This document shows, piece by piece, positions 8,001 through 15,285 of a stretch of 17,836 nt of DNA. Within the stretch, counting starts at the first letter, position 1. Every line of letters begins with the position of its first letter. Origin of the DNA: an uncultured Alistipes sp. (GTDB lineage: Bacteria > Bacteroidota > Bacteroidia > Bacteroidales > Rikenellaceae); the NCBI GenBank assembly GCA_900769525.1, contig CAAGGY010000019.1, positions 1-17,836 on the forward strand, written 5' to 3'. Below the pieces are notes generated by a model. That model was not told the origin of the DNA, made no database searches, and saw only the letters and a program-made list of their open reading frames with translations. The translations under genes and the position numbers were made by a program.

Positions 8001-9689
8001 TACCGTGCCGTCCATGTCGTCAAAGGTGTGGCCATCGAGGTCAACACCCATCTGTAGTGAGAGTAGCGATATTGAGTCACGCTTGTTGATGCCGAGGTTG
8101 TGTAGATCGGCATTGTGTAGGTTGAGCATTACCTCGTATGATGGTATGTGGGCGTCAAGGTCAATGATTGAGCTGAGGTCGAAGCCGAGGTTATTGTCCA
8201 GCGACTGGACATTTGCCTGGTATCTCTTGCCGTCGATATTTCCTTGAGCCTTGATATTGTGGAATCTGTTGCGACCAACGCCAATATCCTCAACCTTGAT
8301 GTCGATATCCGATATGATGCCCGACGAGCCAATGTTGGCCATTGCCGATATCTCGGAGTCGACGGTGCCGAGCTTTTTAACATCGAGGATATTTCCGAGG
8401 TGGAGGTTGTCGGTCTTGACACTTCCTGAGAGGATGTTGCGGCCACTATTCAAGCGCTTCATCGTAACATCGGCCGAGATGTGGCCCTGCCCCGTTGCGA
8501 CGTTGCCCACCGTGCGGAATGAGTATAGCTGACCACCAAATGTGCCTCGAACATCGGCTGTGCCGAGGCTTCGAACTATGCTCTTTACCTTGTCGTGAGG
8601 CTCACGACCTGTGACGCTGCGCATGAATAGCTCTACATCCGAGGAGTTGGTATGCAGCTCTTTGACACCTACGATATACTCTGATTCTTGCCAATCGGGC
8701 ATGCCGATGATGTGTGCATCGGCCTCGACGGTGGTGCTGTCGCCAACTCGTGCATGGTGAACAGTAGCTACGAAGTCGCTCACAACGCCCTCGAACTTAC
8801 CACTCGCCTCATGGACTGCAAGGCCCCAATTGCGGACACCGGGGGCGAAGAATCCGAGGTCGTTGGTCGTAAGGCTTGAGTTCTCGACGTAGCCACGCAT
8901 CTCAACCTGGTTGATATAGTCTTTATAGACCAGCCAATCCTCACCCTCCATGATAAACTCTGGCACGCTGATGTAGGACTCTTGTGTCTGGGCTATGATA
9001 TCTTTGAATAGGATTACACCCTTGTTGACGTTGAAGTATAGTGCGAGGTTGCTGAGTACGAAGCCACTGCGCTCACGTGCTGATAGATCCATAACTTTTG
9101 ACGACACGACACTACGCTCCACAGCGAAGTCCTCGACTCTACCCTTTACATCCTTAATTTCGAGGTCGTAGTAGTCGATACCGTACTCTGGGTTGCGGTG
9201 TACCTGTCGCTCATAGCGGAAACAAGAGTTGCTAATCTCCGCATCGCTGATATACATTTTAAACCTATTCTTCGCATTGGGTTTTGTGAGCTTCTGCACA
9301 ATAGGTTGGATGTTGAGCGCTCCAGAGGGCAGTTCACGAAGGTTGAACTCGGCTCTGTCGACCTTAGCATTTTTGAGCTTTAGACCCTCGTTCATAACAT
9401 CGAGGCTGGCAATGTGAGCCTCGGCCTCACGAACATAGAGTAGGGTGTCACGTTCGTAATCCTCGACATAGAAGTCGTAGACGTGAACCTTTGATAGTAG
9501 GTCGATGTCGATGCGGCCAATTGAAACACGGCTGTCGAGATACTCGCTGGCGAAGTTGCTGGCTCGCTTGATTATGTAGTTCTGAACACGGTCAATGCTG
9601 AGCAGTAGGGTGGCAGAAATGGGTAAAAATATCAACAATAAGAGGATTGCCGATATCACCATTGCCAATATTTTTATAACTTTGTGCAT
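5070..9689 (-). CDS. tamB: Translocation and assembly module protein TamB (AsmA-like, DUF490)
   Basis: Very large envelope protein, 1539 residues from the ATG at 9687-9689. TamB/AsmA-like proteins are anchored in the inner membrane and span the periplasm as a long hydrophobic beta groove; they are implicated in moving phospholipid to the outer membrane and in assembly of some outer-membrane proteins with a BamA-like TamA partner. Seen here: a membrane anchor at about 5-32, about 1000 residues of repeated amphipathic beta strands, then the DUF490/TamB domain at about 1030-1440 with the hallmark GDYTITEGTYLFTLQNVINK, IQWTGDPLGAELNIDAVY and YSTKASLKPLL. It exceeds the roughly 1260 residues of E. 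coli TamB, as is usual in Bacteroidota. After the domain comes an unusual tail: an Arg/Lys run (about 1485-1505) and an acidic end. An in-frame TTG at 9725 would add 12 residues but lies within 10 nt of the -7 element, so the ATG is preferred. No TamA gene is present in the window. Confidence 0.93.
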   Translation of the reverse strand: MHKVIKILAMVISAILLLLIFLPISATLLLSIDRVQNYIIKRASNFASEYLDSRVSIGRIDIDLLSKVHVYDFYVEDYERDTLLYVREAEAHIASLDVMNEGLKLKNAKVDRAEFNLRELPSGALNIQPIVQKLTKPNAKNRFKMYISDAEISNSCFRYERQVHRNPEYGIDYYDLEIKDVKGRVEDFAVERSVVSSKVMDLSARERSGFVLSNLALYFNVNKGVILFKDIIAQTQESYISVPEFIMEGEDWLVYKDYINQVEMRGYVENSSLTTNDLGFFAPGVRNWGLAVHEASGKFEGVVSDFVATVHHARVGDSTTVEADAHIIGMPDWQESEYIVGVKELHTNSSDVELFMRSVTGREPHDKVKSIVRSLGTADVRGTFGGQLYSFRTVGNVATGQGHISADVTMKRLNSGRNILSGSVKTDNLHLGNILDVKKLGTVDSEISAMANIGSSGIISDIDIKVEDIGVGRNRFHNIKAQGNIDGKRYQANVQSLDNNLGFDLSSIIDLDAHIPSYEVMLNLHNADLHNLGINKRDSISLLSLQMGVDLDGHTFDDMDGTVSVVNMRYNYPRGELESDRISAVIRGDEEMKNIEIESDFADIQFQSRANYREVADYLFNALKRYVPLLYDTSSSTTNSESSSATVAPYDYSMFMVHTHEELNSLLDAVAEGMLLAPDTELSMVFSPQNNHIAVQLGSEALEYKGVILADASLDIKNDRDSLLMWVNSDAVYLGSRRIMPNFNITGMAHQNQINLSADFKDSENRQSGLLAMSAKFSRNAKTKRRSMHIDVSPSHFTTKTHQWELYAGGVDIDSSRIHINQLHIARPEQQLVIDGVASRERSDSISLYLDNFDLSPLSALISRWGYNVSASSYGYATVRSALHNPQIDARIDLNDIEVNGIKAPPQLLTSNWDFERNRARVIIRDCKSLDTVIRGYYQPQGTRYYAEANVQGVELSLLQPFLNGIISDIHGTASATANIRGEGRMAKLQGSAIVDSIDVHVDYTNTRYRAPRGELTIKDNHFIADRIPVYDMEGNLGHYSMDISLEHLSNITYDIDIDAKNMLVFDTNAKQNDLFYGHVYASGTASFRGDRRGMKMDIEGTSAPNSKFYMPLSGKEDVSYADFVRFKEPIVEGKDTSRFLTRRMMAHERRNRPVNTSSGIMDMDISLNILPNVEVQLVIDPTVGDIIKGKGSGQLSMHVVPKANIFEMSGDYTITEGTYLFTLQNVINKLFTVEPGSSIQWTGDPLGAELNIDAVYSTKASLKPLLGNSTQGADISRAVPVNCYIELTGALMSPEVNFDVEVTNVAPEIQTIVNSALNDQQAIATQMFWLLAANTFSAEDTGAMGASLSATTGFELLSNQLSNWLSGDNYNIVLRYRPRTELTGDEVDFGFSKSLFNNRLIIEVEGGYLSDAASRATQNASNFVAEGFITWLIDPDGAFRLKGFTQTIDRYGENQGMQESGIGFYYGESFNTFKDLGRSIRNHFTSPERKQRRRERREAKRQKRDSLPSIELSQDTIKFDDTLNLEANFDTVQTKKIE

Positions 9690-9733
9690 TGAAACCCTAT
9701 GTACTACCTTGATGCTACATTGCAATTAACTTA

Positions 9734-9764
9734 CAAAAGTAGTAATTTTTCTATAAAATAGAAA
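9734..9764 (-). promoter_or_regulatory. Bacteroidota-type promoter for the tamB-led operon
   Basis: On the minus strand, TACTTTTG (9734-9741) fits the Bacteroidota -7 consensus TAnnTTTG. A TTTC at 9761-9764, 19 nt upstream, is a one-base variant of the -33 TTTG box. Transcription would begin near 9727, about 37 nt before the tamB ATG and just ahead of the alternative TTG codon. It is the only good consensus match serving the leftward run. Confidence 0.65.
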
Positions 9765-9908
9765 AAAAATAGGCAAAAAGAGTTTTAAATTTTATTTTGA
9801 ACAATCCGTCACTTCGAAATTATGTGAAGTCGGAAGTTGAGGAGATGATGTTTGCTGGTGTGCTTTAGGGCTTTTGTTTGAGGATTTTAAGAAAATTTTA
9901 TTCCGATT

Positions 9909-10934
9909 ATGGATATTACGATACTTGGTATTGAGTCGTCGTGCGACGACACCTCGGCGGCGGTGATTCGCAACCGCACGCTACTATCGAATGTAATCGC
10001 CTCGCAGGCTGTTCATCAGAAGTATGGCGGTGTCATTCCTGAGCTCGCCTCACGTGCTCATCAGCAGAATATCATCCCTGTTGTCGACACTGCGCTCAAG
10101 GAGGCGGGGATAACTATTGACAAAGTCGATGCCATCGCATTTACACGTGGTCCGGGTCTGCTTGGCTCGCTGCTTGTTGGTGTCTCATTTGCTAAGGGAT
10201 TATCTATTGCTAACAACATCCCTCTTGTTGAGGTTAACCATCTTCAGGGCCATATTTTGTCACACTTTGTCGACCTCCCAGATAGGGAGTTGCCCCATCC
10301 CGATTTTCCATTCCTTACGCTCTTGGTAAGTGGCGGACACACCCAGATTGTGCGTGTTGACTCACCAACGAAGATGGAGATTATTGGCACGACTATCGAC
10401 GACGCTGCGGGTGAGGCTTTCGATAAGTGCGCTAAGGTCATGGGTTTGCCATATCCTGGTGGCCCCGTTATCGACCGCTTGGCGAAGGAGGGAGATAGCT
10501 CGGCATTTAAGTTTGCAAAGCCTCATGTCGAGGGCGAGTTTGACTACTCGTTCTCGGGTTTGAAGACCTCGTTCCTCTATACGTTGCGTGATGCGGTGAA
10601 AAACGATCCCGACTTTGTTGAAAAGAATAAGGCCGACCTCTGTGCATCGTTGCAGAAGACCATTGTCGATATCCTCTTGGATAAGCTTGTGAAGGCCTCT
10701 AAGTCTACAGGTATCAAGGATATAGCTATTGCTGGTGGCGTGTCGGCAAACTCTGGCTTGCGTAACGGCATAGTTGAGATGGGTCGTCGTCGTGGCTGGC
10801 GTACGTTTGTGCCTGAGATTAAGTTTACTACCGACAATGCCGCTATGATTGCTATGGCGGGATACTATCGTTATATGGAGGGTGAGCTCAGCTCGCTCGA
10901 TGTTGCTCCCGTGGCCAGAATTCAGGATTTGTAG
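9909..10934 (+). CDS. tsaD: tRNA N6-adenosine threonylcarbamoyltransferase TsaD
   Basis: Transfers the threonylcarbamoyl group from threonylcarbamoyl-AMP to A37 of ANN-decoding tRNAs (t6A), working with TsaB and TsaE in the cytosol; generally essential. The 341 residues match the family length. Motifs seen are GIESSCDDTSAA at 7-18, ELASRAH at 45-51, TRGPGLLGSLLVG at 79-91, the metal-binding NHLQGH with H111 and H115, SGGHTQ, the GEAFDKCAKVMGLPYPGGP stretch, FSGLKTS, AGGVSAN, and D309 in TTDNAAMIA, the third metal ligand. The gene diverges from tamB across 183 nt and is followed after one base by the radical SAM gene. No Shine-Dalgarno precedes the ATG, which is normal in Bacteroidota. I see no clean promoter: TATTTTG at 9793-9799 is one base short of the -7 consensus. 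Confidence 0.97.
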   Translation: MDITILGIESSCDDTSAAVIRNRTLLSNVIASQAVHQKYGGVIPELASRAHQQNIIPVVDTALKEAGITIDKVDAIAFTRGPGLLGSLLVGVSFAKGLSIANNIPLVEVNHLQGHILSHFVDLPDRELPHPDFPFLTLLVSGGHTQIVRVDSPTKMEIIGTTIDDAAGEAFDKCAKVMGLPYPGGPVIDRLAKEGDSSAFKFAKPHVEGEFDYSFSGLKTSFLYTLRDAVKNDPDFVEKNKADLCASLQKTIVDILLDKLVKASKSTGIKDIAIAGGVSANSGLRNGIVEMGRRRGWRTFVPEIKFTTDNAAMIAMAGYYRYMEGELSSLDVAPVARIQDL

Positions 10935-10935
10935 T

Positions 10936-11877
10936 ATGGTGCTTGAGCCTCTGCCCTATAATGATTATGGCGCAGCTATGCGTCGTAGGTTTGGAGGTCG
11001 TGTGCAGAAGCTCTCGATAGATGCCGCCTTGAGTTGTCCTAACCGTGATGGTAGGGTGGCTCGAGGTGGCTGTACTTTTTGTCTTAACGAAGCATTTTCG
11101 CCTGCCTATTGTCGTGAATCGTCGAGTATCACGGAGCAGATAGATAGAGGCTTGGCCTTTCATGCCGCACGTCAGCGTAGAGCTGATTATTATATCGCTT
11201 ATTTTCAGGCTGGTACAAATACTAATGCCTCGGTTGATGTGCTTAATAGGTTGTATCGTGAGGCACTCAATCACTCAGCAGTATCTGGACTTATTATCGG
11301 CACACGCCCCGATGCTATTAGTTCCGAAATCCTCGACTTGTTGTCCGATTTATCGCAACGCTACTACGTTGCTGTGGAGTATGGTATTGAGTCGACCTAC
11401 GACACCACTTTGGCGCACGTAAATCGTGGTCATAGCTTTGCTGATTCGCAGCGTGCTGTGCAACTTACTCGTGAGCGAGGCCTTGATGTGGGTGCTCACT
11501 TTATTCTTGGACTTCCGGGTGAGAGTCGTGATATGATACTGAGTCAGATGGAGGTTATAAATGGTTTGGGGCTGACGTCAATAAAGTTTCATCAGTTGCA
11601 GATTTATCGCTCCACGCCCATGGCTAAGGAGTGGGCCGAACACCCTGAACGCTTCCTGCTAAATGGCTATGATGCCGAGGATTACATTGGGCTTCTTGTA
11701 GACGTCGTACGCCGATTAAGTGCCGATGTCGCTATTGAGCGTTTTGCCTCGCAGGCGCCACGAAATATGTTGCTTAGCTCGCCTCTTGGAGGCGTTTCGC
11801 TCGATGCGCTTAAAGCTATGTTTATTGCCGCAATGCGCCACGGTAAATTCATTCAAGGCGACCTTCTTGTCCGTTAA
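10936..11877 (+). CDS. TIGR01212-family (YhcC-like) radical SAM protein
   Basis: Radical S-adenosylmethionine enzyme of 313 residues whose reaction is not established. The cluster-binding cysteines are spaced in the family's own way, C34-x11-C46-x2-C49 (SCPNRDG, then GGCTFCLNEAFSP), not as CxxxCxxC. Other family marks are the YFQAGTNT segment, GTRPDAI, VEYGIES and HFILGLPGE, followed by HQLQIYRSTPM. These fit the YhcC/TIGR01212 family, related to Elp3/MiaB-like radical SAM proteins. The start is taken at the ATG at 10936-10938, one base after the tsaD stop; an upstream in-frame ATG at 10849 would overlap tsaD by 86 bases and lacks family similarity. The tight spacing implies co-translation with tsaD and hints at a tRNA-related role (inference). 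No hairpin terminator is seen after the stop. Confidence 0.92.
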   Translation: MVLEPLPYNDYGAAMRRRFGGRVQKLSIDAALSCPNRDGRVARGGCTFCLNEAFSPAYCRESSSITEQIDRGLAFHAARQRRADYYIAYFQAGTNTNASVDVLNRLYREALNHSAVSGLIIGTRPDAISSEILDLLSDLSQRYYVAVEYGIESTYDTTLAHVNRGHSFADSQRAVQLTRERGLDVGAHFILGLPGESRDMILSQMEVINGLGLTSIKFHQLQIYRSTPMAKEWAEHPERFLLNGYDAEDYIGLLVDVVRRLSADVAIERFASQAPRNMLLSSPLGGVSLDALKAMFIAAMRHGKFIQGDLLVR

Positions 11878-11933
11878 CTCTCTCCTTTTTTTACCACTAT
11901 TTGGTTCTATTTTTTAGTTTTGGGCAAATTTCT

Positions 11934-11965
11934 CTTGGAAAATAGGATTAATTGTCCTATCTTTG
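11934..11965 (+). promoter_or_regulatory. Promoter of the tandem DUF6562 lipoprotein genes
   Basis: TATCTTTG at 11958-11965 matches the Bacteroidota -7 element TAnnTTTG exactly, and CTTG at 11934-11937, 20 nt upstream, is a near match to the -33 TTTG. Transcription would start near 11972, giving a 5' leader of about 90 nt before the ATG at 12063. It lies in the 185-nt gap after the radical SAM gene. Confidence 0.7.
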
Positions 11966-11971
11966 CATCTA

Positions 11972-12062
11972 AGCGTGTGTGTTTTCTTACTCATGCGCGA
12001 GTACGCGAGCGCGTATAGCGCCTTCAAAACGGACAAAAACAAACAATATAAAGTTAACTACT
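11972..12062 (+). promoter_or_regulatory. GC-rich 5' leader with alternative short hairpins
   Basis: The predicted untranslated leader of the first DUF6562 gene. Between 11993 and 12021 it is a run of alternating purine/pyrimidine blocks broken by single A bases. Two hairpins overlap and exclude each other: 12002-12015 (TACGC stem, GAGC loop, GCGTA) and 12009-12021 (GCGC stem, GTATA loop, GCGC). The second half is A-rich and carries GGACAAA (12031-12037) and AGTTAACTA (12052-12060) just before the start codon. No known riboswitch class is recognised. Confidence 0.45.
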
Positions 12063-15000
12063 ATGAAAAAGATTTTACTCTCTTTGACATTTATCGCCGC
12101 GATGCTTACATCGTGTATGCGCGATAGTGGTTTGGACTACGAGGGTAGGGGTTCTGTCGACGTTACTGTTGACGTTAGTGCTCCTGAGCTAGCGGCCACA
12201 CGTGCAGCTATGACCGATATGAATAGCGGTCTTGGTGCTATTGACAACTTCACTGACGTGGAGTGGGCTAACTATGACCTTCGTTACATCTTCGAGGTCT
12301 ACGACATTACTCCAGGTTTTGAGGATTTCGACACTCCAGTTAAGCAGCGTATGATTCAGACCTACGACTCTTACCAGGAGACATCGTTCCAGCTTCGATT
12401 GATCCCAAACCGTCAGTACAAGTTTGTTGTTTGGGCAGATATCGTTGAGCAGGGCTCTGAGGATGACTTCCGCTACGATACTTCTGACCTTAAGTGTATC
12501 ACTCGCATTGGCGATGTGAAGCCTATGGATGAGACTATGGATGCATACTTCGTTCAGCAGAATATCACAATCAAGGATAGCGCTCCTCAGTCACTCGTGT
12601 TGACACGTCCATTTGGTAAGATGCGTGTTATCTCTACCGATATCGACGAGCTCAACGTCGGTTCAGTGCCATACGAGGTTTATGTAACATTCTACAATCA
12701 CCCAATCTTCCAGTCGCTCAACGCGCTTACTGGTAATGCTGAGAATGAGGTTGCTGATGTCTCTTACCACTACACAGTATCGAAGGATGCGCCTTATACT
12801 TTGGGTTACGACTACTCTCCAGCTAACCAGACAATCTTTGCTGACTACATCTTTGCTCAGTCGCAGGTTTATGGCGATCAGGAGGTTAATTTCTCAATCC
12901 AGGTGAATGAGGCTGGTGGCCGCGAGATTTGCCATCACACTCTTGACACTCAGATTCCATTGGGCCGTAACAAGCTTACAACAATCATTGGTAACCTCTT
13001 CACTACATCTACTGAGTTCATGATCTCTATTGATGATGACTTCACTGGTGAGTATATTGTTGACAACATCTGGAATGGTGAGTTTGCTGAGCTTCCAGCT
13101 CCTGGTGCTGATGGTTGGATTGAGATTGACAACCCTTCTCAGCTTGCAACATTGCTCAGTGGCGATTGCGACGGTATGAATGTACGTCTTGTTGAGGATA
13201 TGAACTTCGATGGTCTTGTTATTCCATCTTATAGCAGCACAGCTACTGGCAATAACAACTCATTCGTATTCGATGGTAATGGCCATATCATCTCTAACTT
13301 CAAGACTGCAGGTGGTGTCTCTGCGGGTCTCTTCAGCGACTTGGTTAAGGCTACTGTTCGCAACCTCACTATTCAGCAGGCGCTTGTTGCTCCAGATGCT
13401 GCTACACGTGCTGCTGGCGACTTCTATGCTGGTGCTTTGGTAGGTCGTACATATGGCAACTGTGTATTCGAGAATGTTCACGTTATTAACTCTGTTGTTA
13501 ATGGTGTAAATAAGGTTGGTGGTCTTATTGGTAATGTTGCAGAGAATAGTGTTACTATCTCAAACTGCTCTGTATCAAGCTCTACAATCGAGACTATTAG
13601 CTCTGAGGATGGTGGTTGCGTTGGTGGTTTGGTTGGTTATATCACTGGCGAGGCTACTATCGAGAATAGCGCTGTTTACGGCTCATATATCAAGGCTATC
13701 AACTCGGCAGACGCTGCTAAGCGTGCAAATTCTGAGTTTGTCGGTGTATTCCACGGTGGTGCAAACAAGGTGTTGACTCTTAACAACAACATTGTTGATT
13801 CTAACGTCTTCGATCAGCAGCCTACATCTTACGTGGCACCTTCAAAGTTCTATCCTTGGCTTGGTGGTGTTCGCAATATCGATGGCGCAGATGTTCTTGT
13901 TGATGGTCGTTCACTCTTCAGCTCTGATGTTGAGATTGAGATATCTAGATGGGATGTAACTTATGATGATGGGTCAGAGTATGAGGTCAACTTCTATTTT
14001 GGTGATAACTCTTTTGTTAGATTAGATTTCCGATCAGATGGTTTAACTGCAGGTACTTATTCTCTTGTTGACTATACCATTATCTCTACTTACTCATACC
14101 TCTCAATTGATGGTAATATTTTCAGCTTAGCATCTGCTGATGCTGTTATCAGTGAGACTGAGGCTGGTGTATTCCACATTGATGCATCGTTCACTATATC
14201 TGGTGATGAGACTACATATGTATTTGCGTATGATATCGAAACTGATGTGCCAGTTGTTGATGGCGACCCAATGCCAACTACAATCTACTTATACTGTAGT
14301 AATCTTGAGGTGTCGACTGTAAATATCTACTACTGGTCTATTGGCGGTGAGTCGGTTGAAATGCCAGGTTATGGCTACTCAATGGAGTTTGTGGGTACAG
14401 ATGAATGGTCGGGCAACAATATCTTTGCTTACACCTTTGGTGAGGAGCACTATGGTCAGACTTTGAACTTCTTGTTCAACAATGGCCAGTGGGGTGTCGG
14501 CAACCAGACAGATGATTTTGAGATTGTATTGGATGGTAACGATTTTTATCACAACGAGTGGTTTAATTCAAACTCAGGCTATGAGCCTCCAGTAGAGAAC
14601 ACTGGCTACAAGATTTATGCATACTCTGATGCAGCTTGGTCAAGTATGAATATCTGGCTTTGGGATGATAATTTGGGTACCCTTACTTCAAATAAGAATT
14701 GGCCAGGTGATTCTATGGGCATTGAGGTTGTAGATGGCGTAGAGTACTTCGTTTACACACTTCCAGAGGGCTTGCAGCAGGTAAACCTTATCTTTAACTA
14801 CAACGGCTCTCCACAGACAGTAGATCATACTAATGTGGTATTTGAGGGTGATCGTTTCTTCCGCGTTCTTGAGCAGACAGGTACTAATGGTCACTATCTT
14901 ATCGAGGATTTGGATGGCCCATTGCCAATGCCAGAGCCTGAGATTACTGAGTTAAATGTAAATTACTGGGAGAGATCGTATGGAATCTGGGGTGATCCTA

Positions 15001-15278
15001 ATAGTAATGAGTTTGAGATTACCTGGTCTGATGAACTTGGCACTTCAATTGTTGTAGATTGGTTTGGTAGTAGTACTATTGAACCAGGTGTATATAACCT
15101 TGAAAATGGCTTGTCTAGTAATTACACCCTGTATAACAATAATATGATGACCACTTGTGAGGTTGTGGTTGAGGATGCTGGTGATGGTAACCTTTTCTTT
15201 GATATCACATTCACAGTCGATGGTATGTCGGGTGTCTATCACTTCACTTGGGTAGGTGATCCATCAAAACTTAATTAG
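12063..15278 (+). CDS. DUF6562 fimbrillin-like lipoprotein with GLUG and starch-binding-like modules
   Basis: Predicted surface lipoprotein of 1071 residues; function unknown. The ATG at 12063 gives a signal peptide ending in MLTS-C18. Residues about 30-330 are the DUF6562 region (GLGAIDNF, YDLRYIFEVYD, YKFVVWAD, TRPFGKMRV, and a closing IPLGRNKLTTIIGNL), which resembles fimbrillin-like proteins. LAATR47-A is placed like the Arg cleavage site of type V pilins. Residues about 345-560 have a GLUG-type beta-helix (FDGNGHIISNF, AGLFSDL, GGLIGNV, GGLVGYI). Two related modules follow at about 739-834 and 847-952 (IYLY and IYAYSDAAWSSMNIWLWDD, NWPGD, LPEGLQQVNLIFNYNG), resembling CBM26-like starch-binding modules. 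They are framed by two similar beta domains at about 620-727 and 960-1071. A paralog follows after 78 nt. Polysaccharide binding is an inference. Confidence 0.82.
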   Translation: MKKILLSLTFIAAMLTSCMRDSGLDYEGRGSVDVTVDVSAPELAATRAAMTDMNSGLGAIDNFTDVEWANYDLRYIFEVYDITPGFEDFDTPVKQRMIQTYDSYQETSFQLRLIPNRQYKFVVWADIVEQGSEDDFRYDTSDLKCITRIGDVKPMDETMDAYFVQQNITIKDSAPQSLVLTRPFGKMRVISTDIDELNVGSVPYEVYVTFYNHPIFQSLNALTGNAENEVADVSYHYTVSKDAPYTLGYDYSPANQTIFADYIFAQSQVYGDQEVNFSIQVNEAGGREICHHTLDTQIPLGRNKLTTIIGNLFTTSTEFMISIDDDFTGEYIVDNIWNGEFAELPAPGADGWIEIDNPSQLATLLSGDCDGMNVRLVEDMNFDGLVIPSYSSTATGNNNSFVFDGNGHIISNFKTAGGVSAGLFSDLVKATVRNLTIQQALVAPDAATRAAGDFYAGALVGRTYGNCVFENVHVINSVVNGVNKVGGLIGNVAENSVTISNCSVSSSTIETISSEDGGCVGGLVGYITGEATIENSAVYGSYIKAINSADAAKRANSEFVGVFHGGANKVLTLNNNIVDSNVFDQQPTSYVAPSKFYPWLGGVRNIDGADVLVDGRSLFSSDVEIEISRWDVTYDDGSEYEVNFYFGDNSFVRLDFRSDGLTAGTYSLVDYTIISTYSYLSIDGNIFSLASADAVISETEAGVFHIDASFTISGDETTYVFAYDIETDVPVVDGDPMPTTIYLYCSNLEVSTVNIYYWSIGGESVEMPGYGYSMEFVGTDEWSGNNIFAYTFGEEHYGQTLNFLFNNGQWGVGNQTDDFEIVLDGNDFYHNEWFNSNSGYEPPVENTGYKIYAYSDAAWSSMNIWLWDDNLGTLTSNKNWPGDSMGIEVVDGVEYFVYTLPEGLQQVNLIFNYNGSPQTVDHTNVVFEGDRFFRVLEQTGTNGHYLIEDLDGPLPMPEPEITELNVNYWERSYGIWGDPNSNEFEITWSDELGTSIVVDWFGSSTIEPGVYNLENGLSSNYTLYNNNMMTTCEVVVEDAGDGNLFFDITFTVDGMSGVYHFTWVGDPSKLN

Positions 15279-15285
15279 TGATTGA

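Noticed and set aside
5156..9417. Several long open frames of either strand inside tamB
   Set aside because: They lack recognisable domains and give Arg/Ser/Thr- or Leu-rich translations typical of shadow frames of a long gene.
9690..9725. TTG start at 9725 for tamB
   Set aside because: Starts within 10 nt of the -7 promoter element, leaving almost no leader, and puts polar residues ahead of the membrane anchor.
9793..9799. TATTTTG as the tsaD -7 element
   Set aside because: One base too short for TAnnTTTG and no -33 box at the right distance; left as unassigned.
10849..10935. Earlier ATG for the radical SAM gene
   Set aside because: It overlaps tsaD by 86 bases in another frame and the added residues show no family similarity; the ATG at 10936 gives the usual family start.
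11979..12062. In-frame upstream extension of the first DUF6562 gene by 28 codons
   Set aside because: It would start within a few bases of the predicted transcription start and hide the lipoprotein signal peptide; the ATG at 12063 gives a perfect lipobox and mirrors the paralog.
13312..13700. Repeated GGT-rich DNA suggesting a tandem DNA repeat or CRISPR
   Set aside because: The repetition is at protein level (GLUG motifs with diverged DNA); there are no identical repeats with regular spacers.
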